This document shows, one piece after another, positions 18,046 to 25,794 of a DNA stretch of 64,000 bases. A model generated the notes under the pieces. It did not search any database. It was not told the origin of the DNA and was given only the letters and a program-made list of their open reading frames with translations. A program made the position numbers and the translations under genes. Numbering within the stretch: the first letter of the stretch is position 1; every line of letters begins with the position of its first letter. The stretch is taken from the NCBI RefSeq assembly GCF_000226975.2, contig NZ_CP019285.1, positions 3,286,001-3,350,000 on the forward strand, in the 5' to 3' direction. Source of the stretch: Halobiforma lacisalsi AJ5. GTDB lineage: Archaea > Halobacteriota > Halobacteria > Halobacteriales > Natrialbaceae.

Positions 18046-18232
18046 TCAGTCGTCGAATCGAAGGTCCGCCGCAACCCCCCGTTCGATCTCCTCGATCACT
18101 GGTTGAGGACCTTATCGAACTGGTCGTGGTCGGTGACGGGACAGACTCACTCCCTATGTGGGCGTAGGCTTTGATGTGAAACTCTCCATCGCATTCGAGC
18201 GGGCGGTGCCCGCTCGTTCGTCCGCGGAACAT
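18046..18232 (-). pseudogene. frameshifted remnant of a small haloarchaeal protein
   Basis: Three pieces of plausible protein sequence follow one another in different frames: ECDGEFHIKAYAHIGSES, then DHDQFDKVLNQ, then VIEEIERGVAADLRFDD and a stop. Two frame changes would restore one continuous product. This pattern is typical of gene decay. The parent family is not recognised. Confidence 0.4.
18196..18216. repeat. perfect 9-bp GC-rich hairpin
   Basis: CGAGCGGGC and GCCCGCTCG flank a 3-base loop (GGT). It sits at the 5' end of the decayed fragment. It could be a stem-loop at an element end or simply an RNA hairpin. Confidence 0.5.
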
Positions 18233-18493
18233 TGCTACCTGTTATACAGATAGACCGGCTCCTATCGCTCAGTACTTGCCAGTCGATCGTTTGAGCATCT
18301 ACGAGTCGTAGTATCTGCTAAGTCGTTGTAGACGTTCGAGTAGGTGACTTCGCGTTCTTCGAAGTAGGTGGTGAATTTCTAAAGAGTGATGACCTGAAAC
18401 AAGTAGGGATCGTAGAGAGCCGGGAACTCACGGAAGACTGAGACGACATAACCCAGTCCAGTCCTCTGTGAAATCATGCTCAGAGAATTCTAC

Positions 18494-18877
18494 TCAGCAT
18501 CTGTTTTGGTCTAATTCAGTCCGATACTCTCCGTCTTCTTCCCAAATTTCAGCAGTTAGTTTTTGCTCCTCACAATCAGTTTCAATAAATGGATAATTCT
18601 CACTAACAAGATTCCCATTGATATTCACTGATACGGAATATTTTCCATGCGGGACAACGTTTTCAATGCGCCTTCGAGTGTTTGGCTCAAGCTCATAATT
18701 TTCGCATAGGACTAGTTGATCAGATAATGTTTGAAACTTTATCTGAAACGTGATATAATCACTAGTCACATTTGCAAGATAAATATCAACATTTTCATTA
18801 CGCCTTAACTTCATACAACCTGAGAAGGTAAATAATACTCCTGAGTACGAACTGATCAGTAACTTCCGTCGTTTCAT
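18494..18877 (-). CDS. AT-rich putative lipoprotein of unknown function
   Basis: The 127-residue product starts MKRRKLLISSYSGVLFTFSGC, a short Sec- or Tat-like signal with a lipobox-type FSGC ending at Cys21. The rest is a small beta-rich domain (VDIYLANVTSDYITFQIKF) with a late Cys in TDCEEQK. The coding DNA is AT-rich with A/T third codon positions, unlike all its neighbours, and the protein lacks the usual acidic excess. This suggests recent transfer from a different background. Similar small lipoproteins occur across haloarchaea, but I cannot name a family. Confidence 0.6.
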   Translation of the reverse strand: MKRRKLLISSYSGVLFTFSGCMKLRRNENVDIYLANVTSDYITFQIKFQTLSDQLVLCENYELEPNTRRRIENVVPHGKYSVSVNINGNLVSENYPFIETDCEEQKLTAEIWEEDGEYRTELDQNRC

Positions 18878-19268
18878 TCTCAGTTATTTCAACACATAGA
18901 TTAGTGCTTCATGACTTAAAATAGTATGGTTTTTACACTAATTTATAATCTTAATAAATTTGGTAGTATTTATTTCACGGGATTAATTGTATATATGATC
19001 AAAACTATCGTAATTCTAATTATAACTCGTATAATATCATCCAAATTCCTGATCAATTCCTACCATTTGGGTCTGGTTAGCACCATAACTTGTATTTCTT
19101 GCAATCTAACTATATTAGATATTCTGGGATCTAAATGCTCGAGGAACTCTATTTTCCATATCAAATGTATTACTAGAACTGATGGTTCAATTTACTATAG
19201 TTACGTCCAAGTGAGCGTGTATATGCGATATGAAAAATATAGATGCCCTCGAAACCTATCTCCGTCTA
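18878..19268. other. AT-rich intergenic DNA
   Basis: About 390 bases are strongly AT-rich, continuing the composition of the lipoprotein gene and ending abruptly near 19245, where GC-rich coding DNA resumes. An open frame runs from 18926 into the acetyltransferase, but its first hundred codons look like random AT-rich translation and I do not support it as a gene. Confidence 0.5.
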
Positions 19269-19598
19269 ATGACTGCTACCGTCCGATACACTTGCCCTCA
19301 CTGTGGATCCGTCACGAGCATCGAACGGCCGCTCGACCTCGCGGATCGTTCGGTCACGAAACGCTCCCAGCCCGGCTGGGAGTACGCCGCCCCGGACGAC
19401 CCCCTCGAGCAGCGAGAGGCCGCCGACGGCATCGCCTTCGTCTGCGGCGAGGACGGCCCCGTCACCGACCTCGAGGGCGCGCCCATCGAGGGCTGTGGCC
19501 GGCCGTTCTACCTCAACTTCGTCCGTTACGAGCAAGGGGTCGAACTCGAGCCGGATCCGCCGACCTACGGCGGGCCGCGGTTCGACTTCATGGGGTGA
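19269..19598 (+). CDS. small zinc-finger-like haloarchaeal protein
   Basis: The 109-residue product begins MTATVRYTCPHCGSV and has a CPHC pair at residues 9-12. Further cysteines lie in AFVCGEDG and EGCGRPFY, enough for one metal site. An in-frame ATG 13 codons upstream lies in the AT-rich insert and adds KNIDALETYLRL, so the internal start at the composition change is preferred. Function is unknown. Confidence 0.65.
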   Translation: MTATVRYTCPHCGSVTSIERPLDLADRSVTKRSQPGWEYAAPDDPLEQREAADGIAFVCGEDGPVTDLEGAPIEGCGRPFYLNFVRYEQGVELEPDPPTYGGPRFDFMG

Positions 19599-19675
19599 CC
19601 GTGTCGAACGGCGGGCTCGAGGCTCGAGTGCCCTTCCGCCACGAAACTTATGCCGTGACCCGCGGACGTCGGCCC

Positions 19676-20491
19676 ATGAGCGATCCGCTGCCCGAAGAGC
19701 GATCGTCGGAGCCGATCACGGTCGAGTCGCTGACGACGGATCTCCGCGACCTCGGCGTGGCGGCCGGGGAGACGGTGCTGGTCCACGGTTCGCTGTCCTC
19801 CCTGGGGTGGGTCTGTGGTGGCGCTCCTGCCGTGGTCGACGCCCTCCAGCGTGTCCTCGGAGAGGACGGTACGCTCGTGATGCCGACGCACTCGCCCGGC
19901 AACAGGGACCCGACCAACATGGGGAATCCACCGGTTCCCGACTCCTGGTACGATACGGTTCGAGAGGAGATGCCGCCGTACCGGCCCGCCGTGACGCCGA
20001 CCCAGGGGATTGGCGCCATCGCCGAGTGCTTCCGATCCTACCCGGGCGTCCGCCGGAGCGCCCACCCGCAACACTCCTTCGCCGCGTGGGGGGCCGACGC
20101 CGAGTTCGTCACCGGGGATCATCCGTACGACTACTCGCTCGGCGAGTCGTCGCCGCTCGCCCGGGTCTACGACCTCGAGGGCCGAGTCCTGTTTCTGGGC
20201 ACCACCCACGCGACGAACACTTCGCTCCACCTCGCGGAGTACCGCGCGGGCATCGACATCGAGCGGACGAGCCACGCGAGCGCGGTCCGCGTCGACGGCG
20301 ACCGCGAGTGGGTCGAGTGGGAGGACCTCGACGTCGACGACGGCGACTTCCCGGACTGTGGCGAGGCCTTCGAGCGTGCGCACCCGGACGCCTTCGAGTC
20401 GGGGCAGGTCGGGGTCGGCGACGCGAAACTGCTCGATCAGCGCCCGCTCGTCGACTTCGCCGTCGACTGGTTCGAGGCGAACCGGGAGTAA
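19676..20491 (+). CDS. aminoglycoside 3-N-acetyltransferase family protein
   Basis: The 271-residue protein has the AAC(3)/YokD fold sequence: ETVLVHGSLSSLGWVCGGA near 34, GTLVMPTHSPG near 66, the conserved SAHPQHSFAAWG near 130 and LARVYDLEGRVLFLGTTHATNTSLHLAEY (two adjoining motifs). These enzymes transfer acetyl from acetyl-CoA to amino groups. In archaea the natural substrate is unknown and drug resistance is not implied. It follows the zinc-finger-like gene by 77 bases. Confidence 0.85.
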   Translation: MSDPLPEERSSEPITVESLTTDLRDLGVAAGETVLVHGSLSSLGWVCGGAPAVVDALQRVLGEDGTLVMPTHSPGNRDPTNMGNPPVPDSWYDTVREEMPPYRPAVTPTQGIGAIAECFRSYPGVRRSAHPQHSFAAWGADAEFVTGDHPYDYSLGESSPLARVYDLEGRVLFLGTTHATNTSLHLAEYRAGIDIERTSHASAVRVDGDREWVEWEDLDVDDGDFPDCGEAFERAHPDAFESGQVGVGDAKLLDQRPLVDFAVDWFEANRE

Positions 20492-20609
20492 GAGTAAGCG
20501 ACCCTTCCCCGATCGATCGCTCTCCGGATCCGGCGCTCCCTCGAGACCCGCGGCGACGATCCTCTCCGGTGAACACAACCCTTTTCGACCGTCGGACGAA
20601 CCTACCGAC

Positions 20610-21698
20610 ATGGACGAAGACGCCGTTCTCGACCTGCTCCGATCGGTCGAGGACCCGGAACTCGGCGACGACATCGTCTCGCTCGGGCTCGTCAACGACC
20701 TCACGGTCGAGGGCGACGAGGTCGACGTCGACCTCGCGCTCGGGGCCCCGTACTCGCCCACCGAATCCGACATCGCGGCGGAGGTCCGCGAGGTCCTGCT
20801 CGGGGAGGGCCTCGAGCCCGACCTCTCGGCGAGCATCGCGGACCGCGACGAGGGAAGCGACGAGGAAGCGGTCCTGCCGGGCGTCAAGAACGTCATCGCC
20901 GTCGCTTCCGGGAAGGGCGGGGTCGGCAAGTCGACCGTCGCGGTCAACCTCGCGGCCGGCCTCTCGCAACTCGGGGCGCGCGTCGGCCTCTTCGACGCCG
21001 ACGTCTACGGCCCCAACGTGCCGCGGATGGTCGACGCCGACGAACCGCCGATGGCGACCGAAGAGGAGACGCTCGTCCCGCCGGAGAAGTACGGCGTGAA
21101 ACTGATGAGTATGGCTTTCCTCACCGGCGAGGACGACCCCGTCATCTGGCGCGGTCCGATGGTCCACAAGGTGATCACCCAACTGACGGAGGACGTCGAG
21201 TGGGGCAACCTCGACTACCTCGTGGTCGACCTCCCGCCGGGCACCGGCGACACGCAACTGACGATGCTCCAGACGATGCCCGTCACGGGCGCGGTGATCG
21301 TCACGACGCCCCAGGACGTCGCCCTCGACGACGCCCGGAAGGGCCTCGAGATGTTCGCCAAACACGACACGGTCGTGCTGGGCATCGCCGAGAACATGTC
21401 GACGTTCGCCTGTCCCGACTGCGGGAGCGAACACGACATCTTCGACTCCGGCGGTGGCGAGGAGTTCGCCGACACCCACGAGATGCCGTTCCTGGGCTCG
21501 ATCCCGCTCGATCCGGCCGTCCGCGAGGGCGGCGACGGCGGGGAGCCGACGGTGCTCGAGAGCGACGGGGACGACGGCAGCGAGGCCGGCGACGCGTTCC
21601 GGACGATCACCGAGAACGTCGCGAACAACGTCGGGATCGTTCACCGGCGCAACGTCTCCCGGGCGAGCGGCGGCGAACCGACGGCACCCGACCGCTAA
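20610..21698 (+). CDS. mrp: Mrp/NBP35-family iron-sulfur carrier ATPase
   Basis: The 362-residue protein joins an N-terminal MIP18/DUF59 domain (1-80, DLLRSVEDPELGDDIVSLGL) to a P-loop ATPase. The deviant Walker A GKGGVGKST is at about 100-108, followed by DADVYGPNVPRM and a C-terminal CPDCG (about 268). The CxxC pair binds a bridging Fe-S cluster in the dimer, which is handed to apo-proteins in the cytoplasm. A CCCTTTT-type weak box lies about 28 bases before the ATG. A small conserved gene follows two bases after the stop. Confidence 0.9.
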   Translation: MDEDAVLDLLRSVEDPELGDDIVSLGLVNDLTVEGDEVDVDLALGAPYSPTESDIAAEVREVLLGEGLEPDLSASIADRDEGSDEEAVLPGVKNVIAVASGKGGVGKSTVAVNLAAGLSQLGARVGLFDADVYGPNVPRMVDADEPPMATEEETLVPPEKYGVKLMSMAFLTGEDDPVIWRGPMVHKVITQLTEDVEWGNLDYLVVDLPPGTGDTQLTMLQTMPVTGAVIVTTPQDVALDDARKGLEMFAKHDTVVLGIAENMSTFACPDCGSEHDIFDSGGGEEFADTHEMPFLGSIPLDPAVREGGDGGEPTVLESDGDDGSEAGDAFRTITENVANNVGIVHRRNVSRASGGEPTAPDR

Positions 21699-21700
21699 CC

Positions 21701-21991
21701 ATGACTGGCGAACGTTCGTCCGAGGACGATGCCGAACCGACCTCGACCTCGACCCCGGCGGCCGACGGCGGCGGCGGCTACCAGCCCGAACCCGACCCCG
21801 AGCGCGTCGAGTTCCTCCGCGAAATCGCCGACGACGTCCGCGGCGAGACGGGCGAGAGCAAACAGCTCGCGAACATCCTCTATCGGACCAGCGACCTCTA
21901 CGACGAGGACGAGGACACGACGCCCGAGGAGATCGTCCGCAACGTCAAGTTCATCCTCGAGGTCACGGAGCAAGGCGGTCTCGGTCGCTGA
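21701..21991 (+). CDS. conserved small haloarchaeal protein downstream of mrp
   Basis: The 96-residue product has a disordered acidic start (about 30 residues rich in S/T/G/D) and a compact helical part, RVEFLREIADDVRGETGESKQLANILYR and ETTPEEIVRNVKF-like sequence to the end. It starts two bases after the mrp stop, so it is probably co-transcribed with it. I do not know a function. Confidence 0.65.
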   Translation: MTGERSSEDDAEPTSTSTPAADGGGGYQPEPDPERVEFLREIADDVRGETGESKQLANILYRTSDLYDEDEDTTPEEIVRNVKFILEVTEQGGLGR

Positions 21992-22085
21992 ATCGCTCGG
22001 TTCCGGGCCGACGTCGCTCCCCCGTAACGGACCCCGTCGCCAGCCGCACTCCTTTTGCCCGCCGAACGCCGAGTCGAACGCGAAC

Positions 22086-22745
22086 GTGGACGCGAACCAG
22101 CACACTCGAGCGAACCCGTACGGAATGGACGAGGACTGCCGGAACTGTCCGGCGCTCTGTGAGACTCGGGAGCAAATCGTACACGGTTACGGCGACGTCG
22201 GGGCCGACTTCCTGTTCGTCGGCGAGCGACCCACCGCGCGGGCCGACGCGGTCGGGGTTCCGTTTCTGTCGGAGGGCGACGGGGACGAGGCCGAGAACGA
22301 AAACGACGGCACCACGCTCCGGCGCATCCTCGAGCGACTCGCGCTCTGTGACGCCACCTCGCCCGCGGATCGCCCCGGCCTCGAGAACACCTACCTGACG
22401 AACCTGACGCGGTGTCGCGATCCCGAGCGCCCGCCGACCGACGAGGAGATCGGCAACTGCGAGCCTTTCCTCAACGCCGAGATCAGGTCGATCAACCCAG
22501 AGGTGCTCGTCCCGGTCGGCGAGCGAGCCCTCGAGGAACTCGGGACGGAGTACACGACGACCCCCGTCGAGGACCTCTCATTCCCCGACGCTCACGCGAC
22601 GACCATCCGCGGGCGCGGGTTCGCCCTGGTGCCGATGATCGACCCCCGCGAGCAGAGCGACGCCCAGACGCAGGCGTGGCTCGAGCACTTCGCGGAGCTG
22701 ATGGCGTCGGATTACCGACAGACGAAGGGGCGACGGGAACGGTAG
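22086..22745 (+). CDS. uracil-DNA glycosylase superfamily protein, divergent
   Basis: The 219-residue protein begins at a GTG (VDANQHTRANPYGMDEDC), chosen because relatives share an N-x-x-G-M-D-E opening. CRNCPALC plus cysteines in TRCRDPE and GNCEPF can hold a 4Fe-4S cluster as in family 4/5 enzymes. FLFVGERPTARADAVGVPF stands where active enzymes have GEAPGxxED, and the usual late HPS motif reads IDPREQ. Catalytic activity is therefore doubtful, although the fold is clear. Confidence 0.75.
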   Translation: MDANQHTRANPYGMDEDCRNCPALCETREQIVHGYGDVGADFLFVGERPTARADAVGVPFLSEGDGDEAENENDGTTLRRILERLALCDATSPADRPGLENTYLTNLTRCRDPERPPTDEEIGNCEPFLNAEIRSINPEVLVPVGERALEELGTEYTTTPVEDLSFPDAHATTIRGRGFALVPMIDPREQSDAQTQAWLEHFAELMASDYRQTKGRRER

Positions 22746-22767
22746 GCGTCGATCGCCGTCCGACCGC

Positions 22768-22992
22768 TCACCAGTACGGGTTCTCCCGCCACCGCCTCGA
22801 GCGCGCGCCGACGAGGATCAACGTCCCGACGACGACGGCCGTGATCACCAGCACGCCCATCGACGGCGCGAACAGTTCGCCCGGATCCTCGAGCGCGAAG
22901 CCGGTGAGGAAGCCGTAGACGCCCAGCGCCGCGAGCGCGACGGCGACGAGCGTTCCGAGCAGTCCGGTGGTGGAGCGAGTACGGTCGTTCAT
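22768..22992 (-). CDS. small two-span membrane protein
   Basis: The 74-residue protein has hydrophobic segments at about 10-30 and 44-63, a basic end (RSRRWRENPYW) and an N-terminal MNDRTRSTTG. It lies convergent to the glycosylase-like gene. The family resembles small haloarchaeal DUF proteins without known function. Confidence 0.6.
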   Translation of the reverse strand: MNDRTRSTTGLLGTLVAVALAALGVYGFLTGFALEDPGELFAPSMGVLVITAVVVGTLILVGARSRRWRENPYW

Positions 22993-23135
22993 ACCGCGAC
23001 CAACGGACGCGACGGGTATAATTTATTCGTCGGACCCGGGGTCGAAGCGGTGATTTGCGCGGAGCCGGGCTCGAAACCGGGACAGCGAAACGCCGAAACG
23101 CCGCGTTCAAGAGTCGGGCCGACGGAGGAACGGAC

Positions 23136-23918
23136 ATGATCGTCGTCCTGCCGGTCGATCCGCCGCGGGGAGGGCTGGTCCTGCCGGAACTCGTCGAACG
23201 AACGCCGCTCTCGGCGGCCAACGCCGTCGCCCTCTACGAGGCGGCCGTCTCGGACACGGTTCGGGCGGCCGCCGACAGCGGCGGCGAGGTGCTGATCAAC
23301 TACCGCGATGCCGAGACGCTCCCCGTCGAGTACGTCGGTGATGACCGTCCGAATCCCGAATCCGAGATCCGTGACCTCGTCGCCGACGCCCTCGAGGACG
23401 CCACGGGCGACCTCGAGGACGTCCGGTTCGAACGTCAGGTCGGCTCGACCCGCTCGGCGCGGGCCGGGAACACGGTCACGCACCTCCTCGAGCGCGAGGA
23501 GGCCGGCAGCGCAGGGATACTGGAGCCGACCGCCCCCGCAGTGGGACGCTCGGAGATCGACGGCGCGGCGATGGCCCTGCGCCGCCACGACGTCGTGCTC
23601 GGCCCGTCCTCCGGCGGGCACACGTACCTGGCTGCCTTCGGGGTCGCGGAACCGATCGACTTCACGGATGCGTACGCGCCGCCGTCGCACGCGACGCTCG
23701 CGAACCGAACGGGGGAGGCGGGGCTCGATCTCGGCTTCGCGCCGATGGTCCCGACAGTGGCGACCCCCTCGGGACTCGCGGCGACGACGGCCACCCTCGA
23801 GGCTCGCGCGGTCGCCGGGCGGCTAACGGCGACCGCGACGAAGGCGACGCTCGAGGAACTCGGGGTGACCGTCGGGGACGGAGACGAGATCGAACTCGCG
23901 GACGAAGGCGACGGGTGA
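23136..23918 (+). CDS. CofC/DUF2064-like nucleotidyltransferase-fold protein
   Basis: The 260-residue protein opens MIVVLPVDPPRGGLVLPELV and keeps the pattern of sugar-phosphate nucleotidyltransferase-like (GT-A) proteins: VGSTRSARAGNTVTHLLE near 111, IDGAAMALRRHDVVLGPSSGGH near 145 and the EPIDFTDAY acidic site. Resemblance to CofC (2-phospholactate guanylyltransferase) is distant. I chose the ATG next to the conserved VVLP start and not the upstream in-frame one. The substrate is unknown. Confidence 0.65.
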   Translation: MIVVLPVDPPRGGLVLPELVERTPLSAANAVALYEAAVSDTVRAAADSGGEVLINYRDAETLPVEYVGDDRPNPESEIRDLVADALEDATGDLEDVRFERQVGSTRSARAGNTVTHLLEREEAGSAGILEPTAPAVGRSEIDGAAMALRRHDVVLGPSSGGHTYLAAFGVAEPIDFTDAYAPPSHATLANRTGEAGLDLGFAPMVPTVATPSGLAATTATLEARAVAGRLTATATKATLEELGVTVGDGDEIELADEGDG

Positions 23919-23985
23919 CTCGGACGACCGAGACCGAACTCGAGACCGATAACCCTTTTTGAGCGGACCGGGTAAGCGGACGTGA

Positions 23986-24069
23986 GGTGGGGTGGCAGAG
24001 CGGCCTAACGCGCCTGCCTTGAGAGCAGGTGGCTGTCAAGCCTCATGGGTTCGAATCCCATCCCCACCG
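23986..24069 (+). tRNA. tRNA-Ser (UGA)
   Basis: The acceptor arms GGTGGGG (23986-23992) and CCCCACC (24062-24068) pair fully, with discriminator G at 24069. The anticodon stem is CCTGC/GCAGG and the loop CTTGAGA gives anticodon TGA at 24020-24022. A long variable arm and the T arm ATGGG-TTCGAAT-CCCAT complete a class II serine tRNA. No intron is seen and CCA is not encoded. Confidence 0.95.
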
Positions 24070-24168
24070 TTGCTCTCGCGAACAAATTCGTGAGCAACAG
24101 CGACATCGATGGGAGTTGAACTAGGGAAGTCCCAGCCCCAGCCTCAGCCCCCGGACCGTTGTCACGTC

Positions 24169-24184
24169 GTTCGAATCCCATCCC
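24169..24184 (+). repeat. partial duplication of the tRNA-Ser T arm
   Basis: Sixteen bases, GTTCGAATCCCATCCC, repeat 24049-24064 of the tRNA exactly, 120 bases downstream in the same orientation. This is what the far attachment site of an old tRNA-integrated element can look like after nearly complete deletion. Confidence 0.5.
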
Positions 24185-24232
24185 TTCTCCCTCACCCACC
24201 GCCAATCCGCATGACGAGTCCGGTAGCGGGGC

Positions 24233-24625
24233 TCACACCTCGTCGCGATCCGTGAACGTGTAGCGACGGGCGATGGCGTCCCCTGCTGGGGTCAACTCGT
24301 GGAAGTCCGCGAACCCGAACTCGACCGTCTCGTCGCCCTGCCGGCCGGAAAAGGTGCCACGGACCGCGACCGTCAGGCCGCCGACGCCCTCCTCGCGGTC
24401 GACGACCAGGTCGTGTACCTCGTGGCTCCCCTCCTCGAGCGGCCGTTCCGCCTCGTAGAACCGCCGCAGCGCCTCGCGGCCCTCGATCGCACCCTGTCCG
24501 GGACGTTCGTACCGAACGTCGTCGGTGAAGAGTGCGACGAGGTCGTCGTATTCGTCGGCGTCCACGAGGTCGTAGTACTCCCTGACGAGCGCTTCCGGAT
24601 CGCGTCCCGTGTCGGTATCTGCCAT
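24233..24625 (-). CDS. SnoaL/NTF2-like protein
   Basis: The 130-residue protein starts MADTDTGRDPEALVREYYDL. It has the cone-shaped NTF2 fold pattern: DADEYDDLVALFTDDVRYERPG, then GREALRRFYEAERP, then alternating beta strands ending FADFHELTPAGDAIARRYTF. Family members range from isomerases to binding proteins. The role here is open. An upstream in-frame ATG adds an untypical histidine-rich stretch and was not used. Confidence 0.75.
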   Translation of the reverse strand: MADTDTGRDPEALVREYYDLVDADEYDDLVALFTDDVRYERPGQGAIEGREALRRFYEAERPLEEGSHEVHDLVVDREEGVGGLTVAVRGTFSGRQGDETVEFGFADFHELTPAGDAIARRYTFTDRDEV

Positions 24626-24716
24626 ACCGACGTGTACGTGACCGATCACAAAACGGTCATGGTCGACGGCCGATTCAGCCGGTAGTCGCTTCGGTGGCGA
24701 TCTGCTACAGGTTCTG

Positions 24717-25760
24717 TTACCGGTAGGACAACTCGAGTTCGAGCGCCCGTTCGAGCAGGTCCTCGTCGTAGTAGTCGGCCGTCTGCTCGGGTCGGGTCGC
24801 GTCGATCGCCCGCACCTGCTCGACGGTGTTTTTGAAGTTCTTGAACGTGGCCTCGTCGACCATCTGACCGTCCAGGGTCACAGCGCCGGTTCCCTCCCGC
24901 TTGGCGGCGTTGAACCGCTCGATCTTGCTCACGTCGCGCTCGAGTTCCTCGGGCGTGGGCATGTGAACCGTGTTCGCCTGGATCGTCTGTTTCGGATACA
25001 GCGACCAGGAGCCGTCGAGGCCGATCCGGGCCTCGTACTCGATCTGGTCGGCGTACTCCTCGGCGTTGTAGTAGGTCAGCCCGGCACGTTCCGTGAACAG
25101 GTCGTCGAACGGACCGCCGATCGCGAGCAGGCCCGCCGCGCTGGCCTCGTTCGACAGCGCCTCGAGCAGGCCGTCCCAGCGGGGCATCCCGTCGCCGAGG
25201 TCGCGGCCGCCGAGTTCCGCGGCGTAGTCGACGGGGCCGAAGACCAGTGCAGTGAGTCGCGAATCCGCGCCGAACATCGCGATCTCGCGCAGATCCGACC
25301 GGGCCCGGCCGGTCTCGACGATGATCGAGAGGCCGATCGAGCCGTCCGCGTAGCCGTGTTCGCGCTCGGCCTCGGCGACGGCCTCCGCGGCGCGTTCGAC
25401 GTCCCCGAGGCGGCCGACCTTGGGGACGACGACGCCCTCTATGTCGTCGCCCAGTTCGGCGACGAGCCGGTCGATCTGCTCCCGGCCTTTCTCGCGGAAC
25501 GACTCGTCCTCGTAGCTCCACTCGACGCGGGGCCAGATCTCCCCCGGGAACTCGTACTCGGGCACCTTCTCGATCGTGTTCTCGAGCCCCTCGGCTTTCA
25601 TATCGGGCGCGGTGCCGTCCTCGAGGTCGGGCACGAGCCAGTCGGGGGCCTGGAACCCCTCGGCCTCGAGGCCGGAGACGAGGTACTTCGCCGAGTCGTC
25701 TTTCGGAACGGCGGCCGGTGCGGTCTGGAACGTACGGCAGAGTCGGATGTCGTCGGTCAT
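24717..25760 (-). CDS. beta-methylmalyl-CoA lyase (HpcH/HpaI, CitE-like)
   Basis: The 347-residue TIM-barrel protein splits beta-methylmalyl-CoA into glyoxylate and propionyl-CoA in the methylaspartate cycle. It opens MTDDIRLCRTFQTAPAAVPKD. The Mg-binding and CoA-site motifs typical of the family are visible: DWLVPDLEDGTAPDMK near 40, IEGVVVPKV, SIIVETGRA and LVFGPVDYAAELG (with the conserved Glu and Asp). It is the last gene of the five-gene run, 34 bases from the hydratase gene. Assignment to this specific reaction rests on the neighbours. Confidence 0.88.
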   Translation of the reverse strand: MTDDIRLCRTFQTAPAAVPKDDSAKYLVSGLEAEGFQAPDWLVPDLEDGTAPDMKAEGLENTIEKVPEYEFPGEIWPRVEWSYEDESFREKGREQIDRLVAELGDDIEGVVVPKVGRLGDVERAAEAVAEAEREHGYADGSIGLSIIVETGRARSDLREIAMFGADSRLTALVFGPVDYAAELGGRDLGDGMPRWDGLLEALSNEASAAGLLAIGGPFDDLFTERAGLTYYNAEEYADQIEYEARIGLDGSWSLYPKQTIQANTVHMPTPEELERDVSKIERFNAAKREGTGAVTLDGQMVDEATFKNFKNTVEQVRAIDATRPEQTADYYDEDLLERALELELSYR

Positions 25761-25794
25761 GGTATCGGTGAGCGTTGTGTGTCTGTGTTGAGTA

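Larger units (their letters stand above)
17573..18493. other. gene-poor region with decayed coding fragments
   Basis: There is no intact gene over 920 bases. Two minus-strand fragments with haloarchaeal-looking protein sequence but broken frames are listed separately, along with a GC-rich hairpin. A plus-strand fragment at about 17824-17910 would read AEMEEISGFFSQIRSNVVDF before a stop. Base composition falls from GC-rich to mixed, in keeping with a graveyard of inserted DNA. Confidence 0.5.

Noticed and set aside
18926-19675. N-terminal extension of the acetyltransferase frame into AT-rich DNA
   Set aside because: The added residues look like random AT-rich translation, cross the zinc-finger-like gene in another frame and have no counterpart in the AAC(3) family.
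24169-24210. Second tRNA gene after tRNA-Ser
   Set aside because: Only the T arm is present. There is no matching acceptor or anticodon arm, so it is reported as a partial repeat.
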